A stretch of DNA of 64,000 bases from contig OY540814.1 in assembly GCA_961205875.1 (NCBI GenBank), forward strand, positions 5,376,993-5,440,992, in the 5' to 3' direction. Below are positions 12,256-25,698 of the stretch, piece by piece. Made by a program: the position numbers and the translations under genes. Each line of letters opens with the position of its first letter. The stretch's first letter is position 1. The DNA is from Sialis fuliginosa. Lineage: Eukaryota > Arthropoda > Insecta > Megaloptera > Sialidae. Below the pieces are notes generated by a model, which saw nothing but the letters and a program-made list of their open reading frames with translations, ran no database searches and was not told where the DNA came from.

Positions 12256-14720
12256 CTATAAATTAATGTGGTGGTTAGAGGTTTATTTATGTACATAATA
12301 TGTAGTAGGTATGTATGTGTACTGATTCTGCGAAATAATCAGGATCTGCTTCAGATAAATGTCTTCTTCGTGTGATGAAATCTAGAAAAGTACAGACTGA
12401 ATTAATTATTTTTATGTAATCTGAATATTCGTTAGTTTTACTCGATGTTATCGAGGATTTCAATAATCGGTATTTATATTGACAAGTTCTTCAATGTGTT
12501 TGCTTCCTCGCAATAATTTAATGTTTACATTTGATCTGTTCGTTTCAGGTCTGTCACCAAAATCCTTATCATATACATAACTCACGAATGACTAAACGGA
12601 TTTTAATGAAACTTGGGTTTTAAGTTGGGTCTGGCTAGTAGAAAGTCTTATATAAAAATAATTTAAATTGGGTTGAGGTGGGGTTGGTATGAGTATATAT
12701 TCATACAACCAGCACGGATATTGAATCAATAGACTAATCATTTTGGACTAATTTAACCATTTTTATGTATATTTCGAGGTATTAAAACTAAAATATTATT
12801 ATAAATTTGTAAACTCAATTTACTTTTGTCATTTTTTTTTTAGAATTTTTAAATTGACAAAAAAAATCGTGCATTTTGAACATAAATTGTCATTTATTTG
12901 ATGATACTGGGATGTTTTCGATCAAGGACAGTCCAGTCAAATGAATTTATGTAGGTATATGTAGGTACAATGCTACATATTACATAATAAATATTATACC
13001 AACATCACTATCAAGAAACATAGATATTTAATTATAATATAATTGTTACAAAACAAACGTAAAAAAATCACATCACATAATTAAACAACAATGTAAACAT
13101 CGGCTATCAAACAAACAATACACTTGATAACGGCTTGTATTCATCTTTATAATCTATTTATATTTACGAGCATTAATTCCTGTAGTGATTCCAATACCAA
13201 ACATTTCGCGATTTGTTATTGAATTCTTACTATGCGAACACTGACTATGAGATTATATTTGTATAAATATTTGATTTAGGTTTAATTACTTCCTTATTGA
13301 TAATATGCGCAGGCATTTGATTTGTCACAAAAGATTATCTTACAATTTAATTAACATTGTTTAAAACGTTCCATTTTACGGAATAATTTGTTTCTTATTA
13401 CATTATCGTTTTAAGAAGCATAATTAATGTAGAATTTAAATAATTGCCAGTCTATAATATTATTTTGTATTGATTATTCATACTCTGTATTGTGTTGATT
13501 TCCTAATTCTTTATGAATTAATCACATTAATTTTGCTTATTATTAATGGTGATAATATTAAATTTTGTCTTTTGTACTGGAGTCAGCATTGTTATATTTA
13601 TTAATTACTTTTCAAACATAATTTTGCATTAACGATTTGGAGGAATTTATGGTTTGACTGATATAGAAATTGAGAAGGTATACAACTTCTACCATTTTTG
13701 ATCATAACTAATATTTTTATAAAATTAATAAAGTAGTAAGTAGAATAGTTTGTCATTTCTAATTTCATTGCAAGTTAAAACAATAAAAAAACCATTTAAT
13801 AATAGGTACTTACACATTTTATTTATTTTGATTTTTTGTTAGTATCACGTAATTAGTGAAGTTGATCTGTCATTAATTAAATAGAACGATAATTGCTATC
13901 TCTAAAGTAATGTAAACAATATCATTAAAAATCAGTGTTACATATGTGTCATATTTGTAATTAGTAAACATAACTTCATTGCAAAGATAACGATTTTAAA
14001 AGATAAATGTAAACATTTAAGTTTTTGTTATAATATTGTATACATACATAGACATAGATTAAGTAATGTGTATACATAATATTATGTTATGTATCTTATT
14101 TGATGCATTTTTTAGTATGTATATAAATACATAGGTTGCTCAAAAGTTTTCAATTTTTTTTGTTTCTATTTTAAAATGTAAACAGATATATCATATTATA
14201 ACTTTAATACTTGTTTTTAATGATGTCTGTAATAAACTACGACTCTTATTTATTTTAATTTATTATCTTTCAAACTTTAAAAATATATCAAAATGGGAAT
14301 GAAGATTTTTAAATAGTTGTAAAAATAGTTTTTTCAGATATTTAAGTTTTTATCAACCTTGATGCGTTATTATGTCCTTGACTCCTTGACAATTATAATA
14401 AACAAATCTATTTATAATAAAATATAAGATATATGCATGTCATGATATATTTTTAGGTAAGATTGTGCAGATGTACCTATAGATATTAGTTTCTGGGTCA
14501 AACTAAAGTGTAAATATATAAAGATTACATATGTGCATGTAATTTACGGACTCAAATAAGTACCTATGTATTTTATGAACGGAAACGTTAAGTATTTCAG
14601 TGCATTAGTAACATTACTAATTTGTACAAAATAAATTTGGAAACATACGACACGAGTATATGTGCACATATTTTAAGGGGAAACATGAGTAGACGGCGGA
14701 AAAAATAGGTGAATTTTGGG

Positions 14721-15780
14721 AATTATTATCTCAAAAACTATTTCTTCGATTTCATCCAGGTTTATTATTTTATTCTATAGTATATACCGGATGTTCCACT
14801 ATGTTTTAGGCCCAAAATATTGAAGATAGAGTTTTATGATAAAATATTTTCAACCCCCTAAAACCTCTCTTTGAGGGGTAGTTTGAGGGGTACATGTCCG
14901 TTTCTCAGAAAAATCAAAAGGAACGGTGTATCCAAAAGTACATAATTTTAAAGATCATAAAAAGTAAGAAATTTTTGTAAACAAAAATTTTCATACATTC
15001 AATTGTTTGGAATTGTTCCCAAATTTTAAGGTAGTACTAAAAGTGCTCTAGTTTCGTTAAATATTAATGAAATTTTAGTTTTTTATTTTTCTTTAAAAAG
15101 TAGAAATAACGAACTTTCTAATGATGTCTGATTATTCGAGATTTGGGTAGTTTAAGTGTCATACGCAGCATATCAAAAATGCAAAAGTTCAATTGGGGAT
15201 AGTTCAAAATTTTTAAATGGAATGATATATCAATTAGTATCTACTTTATCTTAAAAAATATATTTAAATTTACAACTTTTGTTAAGAAAATTTTAAATTT
15301 TATTTAAAAAAATAATTATATATTAAAATTTTTTAAATAAAATTTAAAATTTTCTTAACAAAAGTTGTTAATTTAAATATATTTTTTAAGATTTTGAATT
15401 ATCCACAATTGAACTTTTGCATTTTTGATATGCTGCGTATGACACTTTAAACCACTGGTTCCCAAACTGCGGTCCTCGACTCCCTTGGCTGGCTCTGGGT
15501 GTAAAATAATTTTTTTTTTTAAATCCTACGTACCGAAAGGTATCATATATTAATTTCTAAACATCTCTTTGAAATTTCTGTTTCAGATCAACCGACTGCC
15601 AGTAATCCTGAGAACCGCATCAAAGAACTTGTTTTACACCGGCGCGGGCGTTGCATCGACAGCAGCGCTCCCAGTAGATATATATTCATAAAAAAAATTA
15701 TAAACATACCTCAATATAAATAATTTAGAATAAAACAAATCTGGATGAAATCGAACAAATAGTTTTTGAGATAATAATTT
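14721..15780. mobile_element. ~1.06-kb foldback element with nested inverted repeats
   Basis: Outer arms: aattattatctcaaaaactatttcttcgatttcatccagg at 14721-14761 mirrored at 15741-15780. Inner arms: gtttaagtgtcatacgcagc...gttcaattg (about 15150-15195) mirrored by caattgaacttttgc...gcgtatgacactttaaac (about 15411-15453), with an AT-rich stem between. A GC-richer segment 15453-15665 (ccactggttcccaaactgcggtcc...) resembles the ends of hAT elements and is nested in the right half. No significant frame. Confidence 0.65.
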
Positions 15781-16063
15781 AATTGATTTCTTAATTTAAA
15801 TTCGATTATGAATTTAAAAAAATGTAAACAGTTCAATAACTTATTCGTTCATTACTGAGTATTGAAAAAATTGCTGACTTCGTTTCCTGGTTAGTATCCA
15901 TGTTTTATAATTACTCTGAAGAAGACATGAGAATAGAATCATAAAGTTAAAAATTACGATAATGTGAATGGACATCAGCCCGGAAATTAAGTCAACATAA
16001 AAACAAAAGATGTTATTTTGTTTACAAGAACAGATGGCTTGAAATTGTTTTTTTAGATGGTCG

Positions 16064-16303
16064 TAGGGCCGTAACTACCACCGGTCAATGCCCCGGGCCC
16101 CCGAGCATAGGGGGCCTTCACAGCAGCGTAAAAATTGGGGTCGGCAAAATTGAGGGGAAAAAAAAATTAGTAATATGCAAAAATTGTAGACTGGGGTAGC
16201 AACGAAAAAATAAAAAGGCCTTCACTTTATTTATTTTGCATATAGTGAGGGCCCCTCGGTCATTTACTACCCTGGAACCCCAGAGCCTCTAGTTACGGCC
16301 CTG
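16064..16303. mobile_element. hAT-type MITE, 240 bp, 'AGGGCCGTAACTA' ends
   Basis: Ends tagggccgtaactac / tagttacggccctg form inverted repeats. Perfect 8-bp target-site duplication gatggtcg at 16056-16063 and 16304-16311. Related to 20979-21879 and to the partial element at the window end (63925-63999). GC-rich ends, AT-rich core, no coding capacity. Confidence 0.92.
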
Positions 16304-16401
16304 GATGGTCGGTTTTGTTGTTCATTCTCTGCTTCAGTTCAGTTCGGAAATGGCGGAGTTTTTATTATTTCTGTTGATTTGTATAAAATATCGAAATTAA
16401 G

Positions 16402-16735
16402 GCGTTTTATCTCGGTAACGGGGAAAGTTATTTAAACTGATATACTTTTAACAGTTCAAGATTTGGTACTCTGTTAATCGTTTTATTTTTGCGTTTTATA
16501 ATTATAAAAATAAGTTCGTTTTGAAGGTATTTTAAAATGGGTAACTTGTGTAAATAAATATGTATATGTATAAAAAAATTACCTAAAGCAAGAGAAATCT
16601 CGTTCTCAAAATATTGTTGAATCAAGATTATATTCTCATATTAAGATAATATTATTTTAAAGCCACTGGATTTTTCTTTGATTTAAATTACTATAGGTAT
16701 TTAATCTTACCCCGTTACCGAGATTAGCGCCATAA
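16402..16735. repeat. inverted repeat 'ATCTCGGTAACGGGG'
   Basis: cgttttatctcggtaacggggaaag near 16404 is mirrored by cttaccccgttaccgagattagcgcc near 16709. The arms are short, so this may be an internal piece of an older element. An 82-codon minus-strand frame (16657-16905) overlaps the right arm and shows no recognisable domain. Confidence 0.45.
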
Positions 16736-17838
16736 AATGTGTGTTTATTTCCTATAAAGATGATCGTGGAGGCACCTGAACGTGATATCCCATTAAAAAT
16801 TCCTTTGGCAGGTGCTTTTAGACTATGAATAAACAAATATTGCACATACATGCGTTCAAAGATTCGAAAAATTAAACTTGGCTTCATCCTAACAATAACT
16901 GACAAGTTGTTTGTTTATAAAGAATTTGATCTTGAGCAAAAGCTAAATTAACGCTATCTGCGGGGTGTCAAATCTAAATGACAGCTCACTGATAGATATA
17001 ATTAATAGTATGGTATACATTGTATAATAAATGAACAAATTTACATTATTATATTTTTAACCACTGCCACTGCTGTAAAACCTCGAGCAAATGCATAAAG
17101 ATTTTACATATCGTATATTAGCATTACATTAGCTTCTTCTCGAGAGTAAATTCTTAACAATACCCGATATTACATCATTTTAGCCGACAGCTCTTATGAT
17201 ATATTTTGGCCACCCCATTGAGCCCCAGTTTCAGTTTATCATTTTTTGAATTTGTACATAAGTTTAAGGGATCATTCCACTGTGACGGGCATGAAAATTG
17301 CTGATTTTCATGATTTTTTTATTAAATAAAATTTAATAATGTTGTACACAAAAATATTTTTTAATGTTTTACTTTATTTTTATTTTTTATTTATTATTTT
17401 TTGTCTAACGGCGGAGAGCCCTACTTCAAAAATTGCCAAAAAGATTATTAATCCGATGAAAATTAACAAAATGGTGGCTATTTCAAAATTAAGTGTCAAA
17501 TTGGGTCTTTTTTCGACAGTTTTTTGTTCAAAAAAATGTGAAATTTTCAAATAAATACGACGTTAAAAAAAAGTTTGAAGAATGATGTGGTAAAGTTTGA
17601 GACAGATAGCCGTTTCGAGAAAAGATGGCGTGTGAGATGCACTCGACCTTATCTTGCACGCAGCTATATATGTAGTCGATTTCTTTTTCTAAGAAAGGCT
17701 GTAGCGACCGGAATAATTCAAATGTCGCGATCAAAATGTAACATATTTATGAAAGTCCATATTTTTTAAATAATAAAAAAAAAGATTTAAACAAACTTTT
17801 ACAGTCCCTTAACTGACAATTGAACTGAAACTGAGACT

Positions 17839-18111
17839 GATTAGACCGTCTAAAAGTACCTTTAGAAGTCAAACAAAATTATAATAATAATCGAAGAAGT
17901 CTTTAAAAAACTAGTTAAATTAATGTTTCCTGATTAGACCGTCTAAAAGTACCTTTAGAAGTCAAACAAAATTATAATAATAATCGAAGAAACCTTTAAA
18001 AAACTAGTTAAATTAATGTTTCCTGATTAGACCGTCTAAAAGTACCTTTAGAAGTCAAACAAAATAATAATCGAAGAAGCCTTTAAAAAAACTAGTTAAA
18101 TTAATGTTTCC
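17839..18111 (+). repeat. 93-bp tandem repeat, three copies
   Basis: gattagaccgtctaaaagta starts units at 17839, 17932 and 18025. The copies are nearly identical; the third lacks about 6 bp of an ataataat run. Low divergence implies recent tandem duplication within the dsx intron. Confidence 0.92.
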
Positions 18112-20978
18112 ACACATATTGCGAGTTTGTAGACATTTTATTTTCATCTTTTAATACCATTCTTCTTTGTAATTGCACATTTTTAACGATCGCAAAGTAA
18201 CAATTACCTTCAATCTACAGATTAGTCCAACGGAGATCAATACATGCTCTATATTAAACAACAAATAAAATTTTTAAAATGTACGTGAACACAAAACGAT
18301 ACCGCGAGCTATTAAAATATTATTTATGGCTTCTGTAGCTACAAAATGGTATGTTTTATGTGTTATTCAACCACATATCAGCGCGCACACGTTTGCCGCT
18401 CCTATGTGACGGTGAACAAGATCACTAAACTGATTATATTTTCATTTGTTTTGTTGATATTGTTTTTAATTATATGTAATAGAGGTTATAAAAAATATGA
18501 GTCTATAAAAATTGTTTTATTATGTTAGTTTTTCGCATTTGTTCAGAAGCCAAATAAGCTAGTTCCACAATATTCTTAAAAATAACTTGTACATATAACT
18601 AATAAAAAATAAACTACCCTGGTCGGCGCCTTTTTTATACATCATGATATAGAAGGAATAACATAAGTTAGCACTTTCTGCTAAGAAATTGAATATAAAC
18701 TACATTACATTAATTGTTGTTTTTGTTAATGTTTGACATTTACATTATAAAATATTGAAACCCACATTTGTGCTCAAATAATAATTCTTTAATATCAATA
18801 AGTACCTAGGTATATTATATATGCGAAAGTACCTATAATAATTTCTATATTGAAATGTATTACTTTAAAAAATATTATTAAAAATATTTAGGTAATACGT
18901 TTCTGAGTTATACACATGATGTGAAAAGGTAACTTATACTTACATTAGTAATAATATATAATAAAATTTTTAATTTGTACGTACCCTACCCACATACCAA
19001 ATTAACGTATGGTCTGTGGGTTTGTTTTTTTGAGCCTTCGTTATAACAAGTGATATGAATTGCATTTTATAAAAATATTTATATATGTACTTACTACATG
19101 AAAAATATTAAACTAATAAATGTTGTTTTAAAGTCTTAAGTTTTTATTCAGAATTTTGTTTATAGTCATTTTGCAATGATGTAAAATTTGGGTGAAAATT
19201 TAATTTATTTAAGATATTAATACGAATTCATATATTTTCTTAAGTTATACATTATAAATAAAATAAATTCAGTGTTAACATATTTAGTATCTACTCAGAG
19301 TACATATAGCGTTTTCATATTACTTTCATTTAGATATTAGATGACAGATTTATGATGTAGGTATGTACTCATCACTTCACAAATTCTGAATGTTTAAAAC
19401 AACTCATGTTCATTTTTAAAACTATTAAAGATAATTTTACAAGTGTTTATTTATAAAAAGTGTATAGTACATGCAATATTTAAAGTACCCACTTATGCTT
19501 GGTATATTAAATGTCAAATAAATATAGTTTTGAAGCAAATTTTCGATTGGATATATAAAAAATAACAATTAAATTCTCTATACTCTATTTCATTTAAGAA
19601 TGCAGTGGTTGCAGTGATTTTTGACAGTAAAATGCACGATTTTCTTTGAACGCTTAAAAATGAATTTTCTAATTATCAAGAACTAGTGCGAGAAAAGTGC
19701 CTATGTGAATCGTACCGTCTATCCCCGCCCACCATTGCAATCTTAAATGAAACAGACTATAGTTTGATTGGTGCATTTTCAAATGCCACCATGAAAGTAA
19801 CTAATAAATTTAAAGTTTGTCAATAATGTTATATTTTTCATTTTTCACATTAATAAATTAAAACCTAGATAAAGTTATAACAATCTTTTTTGAAAGGTAT
19901 TAAAGGAAGTTACGTCAAACCAGTACAAATAAGTTAAAACTCACAATTGTTTAAACACTCAAAATGAATGATATACTGAAATTTCAGACTTTTTGTCCAA
20001 CTCGTTTTTAAGAAAATAAATTTTAATTAAAGTTCAGTTGTAATACATGGTGTTCGCAATGGCAGTTAATGAAATTAGACTATTAAAAGATAGTAGAAAA
20101 ATGATAAAAATCAATTTAAAAAACAGTAAGATTGATTTGAAAATTAAGGATATTGTAAAGTATATATTCATGTAATTATTTAAACAAGAATTAGAAGTTT
20201 GGACCATTCAATTATTTAAAAAAAAAAACAATATATACATAAGAAACTCGAAAAATATTTCATACTCTACGTAAAATGGCAACAGCGCTGGCATTGTAAA
20301 ATGGCAAGCAATGACAAATACATGAGTGCAAGTGAGAAAGATCGTAGATTTGGCAATATTGAACACTGCGTCCTACCCCACCGACTGCCTCTCAGAAGTA
20401 ACTTCCCAACCTCCTTAACAAAATAAAGTCAGCTGCTATACATAAATTGAATTTAACAACCCCAAGAGCAGTTATGAAGTAATGCAATGAAATTGCTTTT
20501 TACGAACACAAACATTAGTCAATCATTAGTCGCAATTGAAACAACAATAAAAAATAATTAATGACTAATTTATAATTACAAAATCTTATAAGTACATGCA
20601 ATTACTGTTATCAGACAATATAAGTGTTTAAGAGAAATGCGTTTCAGATGACTGATTTAAGATTGAATTTGATTAATAAAACGATACATGCTTAGAAATG
20701 TTATACGTGTTGAAATTGTAATCGGTAAAATACATCACGCGTAATGATTTTTTTTTTATATTTACTTATTAATAGACTAAACACAGACCGAATGTTATTG
20801 GCAGTTTATGTTATTGTCTAAAATTATGTAGAAATGGACAATTTGATGTTATTTTTTGGCAATTCTTGGATATATGTATATAGATTTGAAGTTTTTTTCG
20901 TAAGAACTTGTATAAAAATAAATGGAGCTTACAATTAGTGATACTAACAACAATTCGAATAGTTTCGATGGACCAGAC

Positions 20979-21879
20979 AAGGGCCGTAACTACCACCGGG
21001 GCAGCCTCGAACACAGGGGGGCCCCAAACAAGAAGGGTATTTTTTTACGAATTCGGAATAAAAATATTTTTTAGTCAAACTTATTTTGTTTCAACACGGA
21101 GAAAATTTTTCAGAAACAAAAACCCCAAAAAATTAGATTTTTAAAACATTTATAAAATCATCTTTAGCGTCATCGCAAAGTACATAAAAAATCTACAAAA
21201 AATAATGTCCCTCTACCATATGTTGCCCACAAGTTATCAACGAGTAAATTTTTATTTTTATATGTGCTTTTAGCCATTTTGAATAAAATTTTGGATTGGA
21301 ATTTTGCACACTTACATATTTATAATCATAAGAAATAAATTTTCCTAAATTTTTTATTAAAATCCATTTACTATTGGTCGTTATAAAAAAATACTAAAGG
21401 TTTTGGTTTTTATTTTCTTTAGGTTAGGTATGTAATAAAAGATTTTTAAATATTTAGTTTTATAGGGAAATTTATAACGAAAAAATGCATTTTTAGTGTT
21501 CCGTGAAACGAAACACTAATGGAATCACTTTGGTGTCCATTCGTCTGACACAGGCAATTTTCTTTGAAACTATTCGACGTAAAAATTTGAAATTTAACAC
21601 AAAGATAGTTTTGTTTACATTTTTTAAATGAAATCGGCAAAGTTTAAAAACATTACATCAGCCTCATTATTGTTTTTTTTTTCAAAAAAATTTATTTACT
21701 GGTGTGGTTTTAATTGTTCATAAAAAATATAAATAATTAAAAATTGAAAGTCTTCACATTTTTATTGAAAAATTTTCATTTTTTTCGAGAATAGTCACAT
21801 ACATGAAAATTGTTCAACAAAATTTTTATAAAGGGCCCCTCGATCACTTGCTGCCCCGGGGCATCTAGTTACGGCCCTG
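20979..21879. mobile_element. hAT-type element, ~0.9 kb, related to 16064-16303
   Basis: Ends (c)aagggccgtaactaccaccggggc and gccccggggcatctagttacggccctg are inverted repeats of about 25 bp. No matching 8-bp target duplication is visible (gaccagac left, aactattc right), so one flank is rearranged. The interior is AT-rich with no transposase frame. Confidence 0.8.
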
Positions 21880-22726
21880 AACTATTCATTGTCCATTTCA
21901 TTGCGTATCTCCTCGATTCGTTAATATATAGATTTGGGGTGGTTTTATACTAATTTAAGACATCAAAGAAATTAATTGTGATTGTTTCTACAATAATTTG
22001 AATAGCAAGTACACTTTCTTATTGTTAGTTTATTTTAATTTTAAACAAAAATCTCCTTATTTTCTTAGTTTTAAGTACATTTTGGCTTCTGGTTGTAAGA
22101 CATGCCCTTTCATTATTTTACCAACGTTACATTTGACATTCTACTGCTCTATTATTTACGATATAACTCCATATTTTATTTAGTATTCTTGATACTTACT
22201 AGACTCACAGTCTCGTTAAACATACTTATCAATTATTTTTTGATGACGACATTAAGATATCTAGTTCATTATAATTATAATTAATTTTTACGGAAGTTAA
22301 AAAAGTGTAAATGAGTCTTTTTTATTTCTTTAATAATTATAAATACCAAAGAAATATATGAATGTTTTATTATACTTTATTATATGTTATGTGCCTTCAA
22401 ATGTAATTCTCTTTAAACTAATTACACCCATGCTGAATACAAGAAATTATACACAATTAAACAAACAGACCATTTTTTACGATGTTGTGTCTTCTTGATT
22501 TTAGTTTTATGTTTTTACAAATAAAATAAAACATTACCTAAGTTAAAATTTCAAAATCACACTTTAAAGATAAAACGTAAACAATGAATTAAAATCATAG
22601 TAAAAACTACACACTTTTCGCCTTTTGACTATTTTTATTATAAATTGATGAATATGTTAAACCAAACAAATTTTAATCAAATTTTTTGATAATAATTTAA
22701 CTAACTAAACCGTGAAAAATGTAAAA

Positions 22727-23482
22727 CCTTGGACCCCGTTTATATTTTCATGGGACTTTTTTATTGAGTTTCTAATCGTAAGAACTTTAATCTTTTACAT
22801 TAAAAATTATTTATGGGTCATTCCATATCAGTGGTCCAGCACTGGTTACTTGACCATTCTTAAATAAAATAATTTTTTGTGTACAGTTACCCTAACATGT
22901 TGGTAGTTCAAAATGACCATACTTTTAATTTTATTGTTTTTTGTTTTCACGTGGCGGCCATATTTGTTCTACAGGGTGTAGCAGTTTTATACTTTAAATG
23001 GTTTGCAAAAACTAGAATATCTGAGCATCTATTTATCCTATCTGAAACTAAAAACATATTATCCCTTTTAGGATTAAATTTCGAAGAAAATTTCTAAATA
23101 ATCCTGTAAGTCAATTTTTTTCTGAACAATTTGCTTGCAGTTTCATGTTGATAGAATAAATAGATGCTCATATTATTATATTTCAGTTTCCGTAAATCCT
23201 TTAAAATGCAAAAAATTCTGCACCCTGAAGAACAAATATTGCCACCACGCGAAAACGAAAAACAATAAAATTAAAATTATGGTCATTTTGAACTACCAAC
23301 ATGTTAGGGTAACTATGTAAACAAAAAAACAATTTATTTAAGAATGGTAATTAACCATTACTGGATCACTGATATGGAATGACCCATAAGTAATTAAATA
23401 ATTATTAGCAATATTTTTTTAATGTAAAAGAATAAAATAATAAATAAAAGTCCCATAAAAATCCACACGTGTTCCGAGGTAA
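22727..23482. mobile_element. foldback element with ~200-bp arms ('GGGTCATTCCATATCA' family)
   Basis: Arms 22727-22925 and 23272-23482 are imperfect inverted repeats containing catgggactttttt, ttatgggtcattccatatcagtgg and ccctaacatgttggtagttcaaaatgacc. Short frames inside are not coding. GGGTCATTCCAT-type repeats occur widely in arthropod genomes. Confidence 0.8.
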
Positions 23483-24252
23483 AAAGCTAACTGCACTGGA
23501 CTTAATAGGAATTTTGGTTTCTGAAGTTCTACGCTCCTGCTATATCTACAGACGCAAGTTTTGCTGATTACAGAGTAAACAAATTATTTTCTGATAAATT
23601 CACGATTAATGAATGTTATCAATCTTAAGAAAGGTCTTGACTTTGTTATATAAACAAACATTAAATGCCAGTTAAAAATAAAACGTTTTCTTCTGAAATT
23701 AGTCATTGATTCATCTGATTGATATTTGTGCTGTATATTGTATACATGTTAAATGTATGCTAAATTCACATTATAGATAACATACTTAAAACTGTCTATT
23801 TTCAGTTAATAGCGTATTCATTATCAATAAGTATATAAATTATAAATATTTATTTTTGAATCAGTTTGTATTTTATTTCTTAAGGTACTAAACTAAATTA
23901 TTATATAGGTATTATAAAATAAATATTTAATTGTATTTATTGAACAGTGATTAGTTATATGGTAGGTTCATTTAAAAAATAATATATTCTTTCGAAAATA
24001 CGTTTTTTTAAGGTAATTTTTCGTATCTTATTTTTTTAACCTATAGAGATGTGAAATGTTTGGAACGAATTCCAAAGTGATGTACTGTATTATTTATTTT
24101 ATGTTCCATTCTGAATCAAAAACAACTAACTCTATTAAATAAATGAGTAGGAAAATTACTTTTGTAGAAATAACAATAGAAAAAAAATAAGTAAAATTAA
24201 TTTTCTTAATAGAATCCTGTGCCAATAAAAAACATCTGTCAAGTAAATGCAT

Positions 24253-24840
24253 AGTTCTTCCTCGTGCTGAATTCATTAAAGGTAGTTAATTATTGAAACA
24301 TTTAATAACAACCGATAAAGTGTTCAGATAAATTGCCTGCCATTGGTTAACCATTTCATTTTTAAACAATTTTACTAAAAAATATTAGTTCGAAATTTTC
24401 TTAAGACGAACCTGATTATTTTTCGTATATTTTTAATTTTTTGACAGTTTCAATCCAAATCTAAATTTATTCTAACGTCATAATGACATTTAATATGCAA
24501 AGTAAATATTAATTTAGAAAAACAAATGACGATTTTTTAAAGCAACATCTTGAGATATTTTGAAAAAAATAATTTTTTTGGGATGTCACCCCTCCCCCTA
24601 CACACGATTTTGATGACCGTCCTCAAGCCAGACTTAATCATCCAACCAAGTTTCATTAATATCGGTTCAGTGGATCATGAATTATGCATGTCACAAGGAT
24701 TCAGGGGACAGACACATACACACAGATGTAGCACATGAAACGGAAAGATTAATTTAAAATTTTGAAATCGGAGAACAATTTTTTTGTCTCATTTTAAAAC
24801 AATCACAAAGCTTCTCGTATCTTCGATATTGCGAGAAAGT
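24253..24840 (+). mobile_element. family C element, forward copy
   Basis: Starts gttcttcctcgtgctgaattc and ends cttcgatattgcgagaaag. It carries the shared 'tgccattggttaaccatt', 'gtcacccctcc..ctacacacgattttgatga' and 'cagtggatcatgaattatgcatgtcacaaggattcaggggacagac' blocks. The tag 'gggacagacacatacacacag' seeds microsatellites in this family. Confidence 0.72.
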
Positions 24841-24986
24841 AAAATTGTAAAATTGACAGAATCAAGTTACTTTATATTTAGTTTTATACAACTCTTATAC
24901 CTACGCGGTATTAAGACTTGGCTCACAAACAAAATCAACCAAAATCTTTCTAGGTATTTTTAATGCGATTCAAGTTAGACCAAATA

Positions 24987-25698
24987 CAGTCGGGGCTCGT
25001 TTATTGTAACTCTCGTTTATTTTTAACTCTCGTTTATCGTAAATGCCGACTTTCGTTTATTGTAAATTTTTTCTCCTCCTTCACTTCCCACCATTCTCGA
25101 GTCATGGCGTAAACGAACATATTTTTGAAATTTTTGTAGAATTAATTAGAGACACTTATCACCGTCGTCACTCGTAACACTCATATTCGAAATTAAAAGT
25201 AAAGTAAAATTATTTCACTATCACGATTAACTATTAACGATAAATATTAAATACCAAGGTTTACATACATAGTCTCTATAGCTCCTTGACCAATCAGCGT
25301 TGGCGCGGGATTTCAAGTCACCACGAAGACGTATTCAAATGTTTGACATCACAGAACGTATTGCCAACTTAAGAATAGTAAAAATGACACTTCCCGGATA
25401 GACAAAATTGTCTGTGATAGCTTTTTCATGATTTTGCAATGTCGAATTTGTACTTCCTTGATTTTATATGTTGTTAAAATATCAAAAAATACGAAGACAA
25501 AAATAAATAAAGGATTTCTTGTATTTGATATTCTATTATACATTTACAACATTTGAATATGTATTCGTGTTGACGCCAATTCCCGCGCCAACGCTGATTG
25601 GTCAAGGATCTATACATAACTTGGTGTGAGCCCCTCTCGACTTATAATAAACGCGAGTCAAATGATTCAGAAAGTTTAAAATAAATGAGTCCCGACTG
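24987..25698. mobile_element. Tc1/mariner (pogo-type) MITE, copy 1
   Basis: Ends CAGTCGGGGCTCGTTTATTG... and ...AATAAATGAGTCCCGACTG, flanked by TA on both sides (24985-24986, 25699-25700), as for Tc1/mariner/pogo elements. Inner inverted segments 'gaccaatcagcgttggcgcggga' / 'tcccgcgccaacgctgattggtc'. A 64-codon minus-strand frame (25349-25543) is also present in copy 2 but is part of a hairpin arm, not a gene. This copy lacks most of the left hairpin arm found in copy 2. Confidence 0.88.

Noticed and set aside
25349-25543. 64-codon frame conserved at 37119-37313
   Set aside because: Both lie in the hairpin of the two pogo-type MITE copies; shared because the elements are copies, with no transposase motif.
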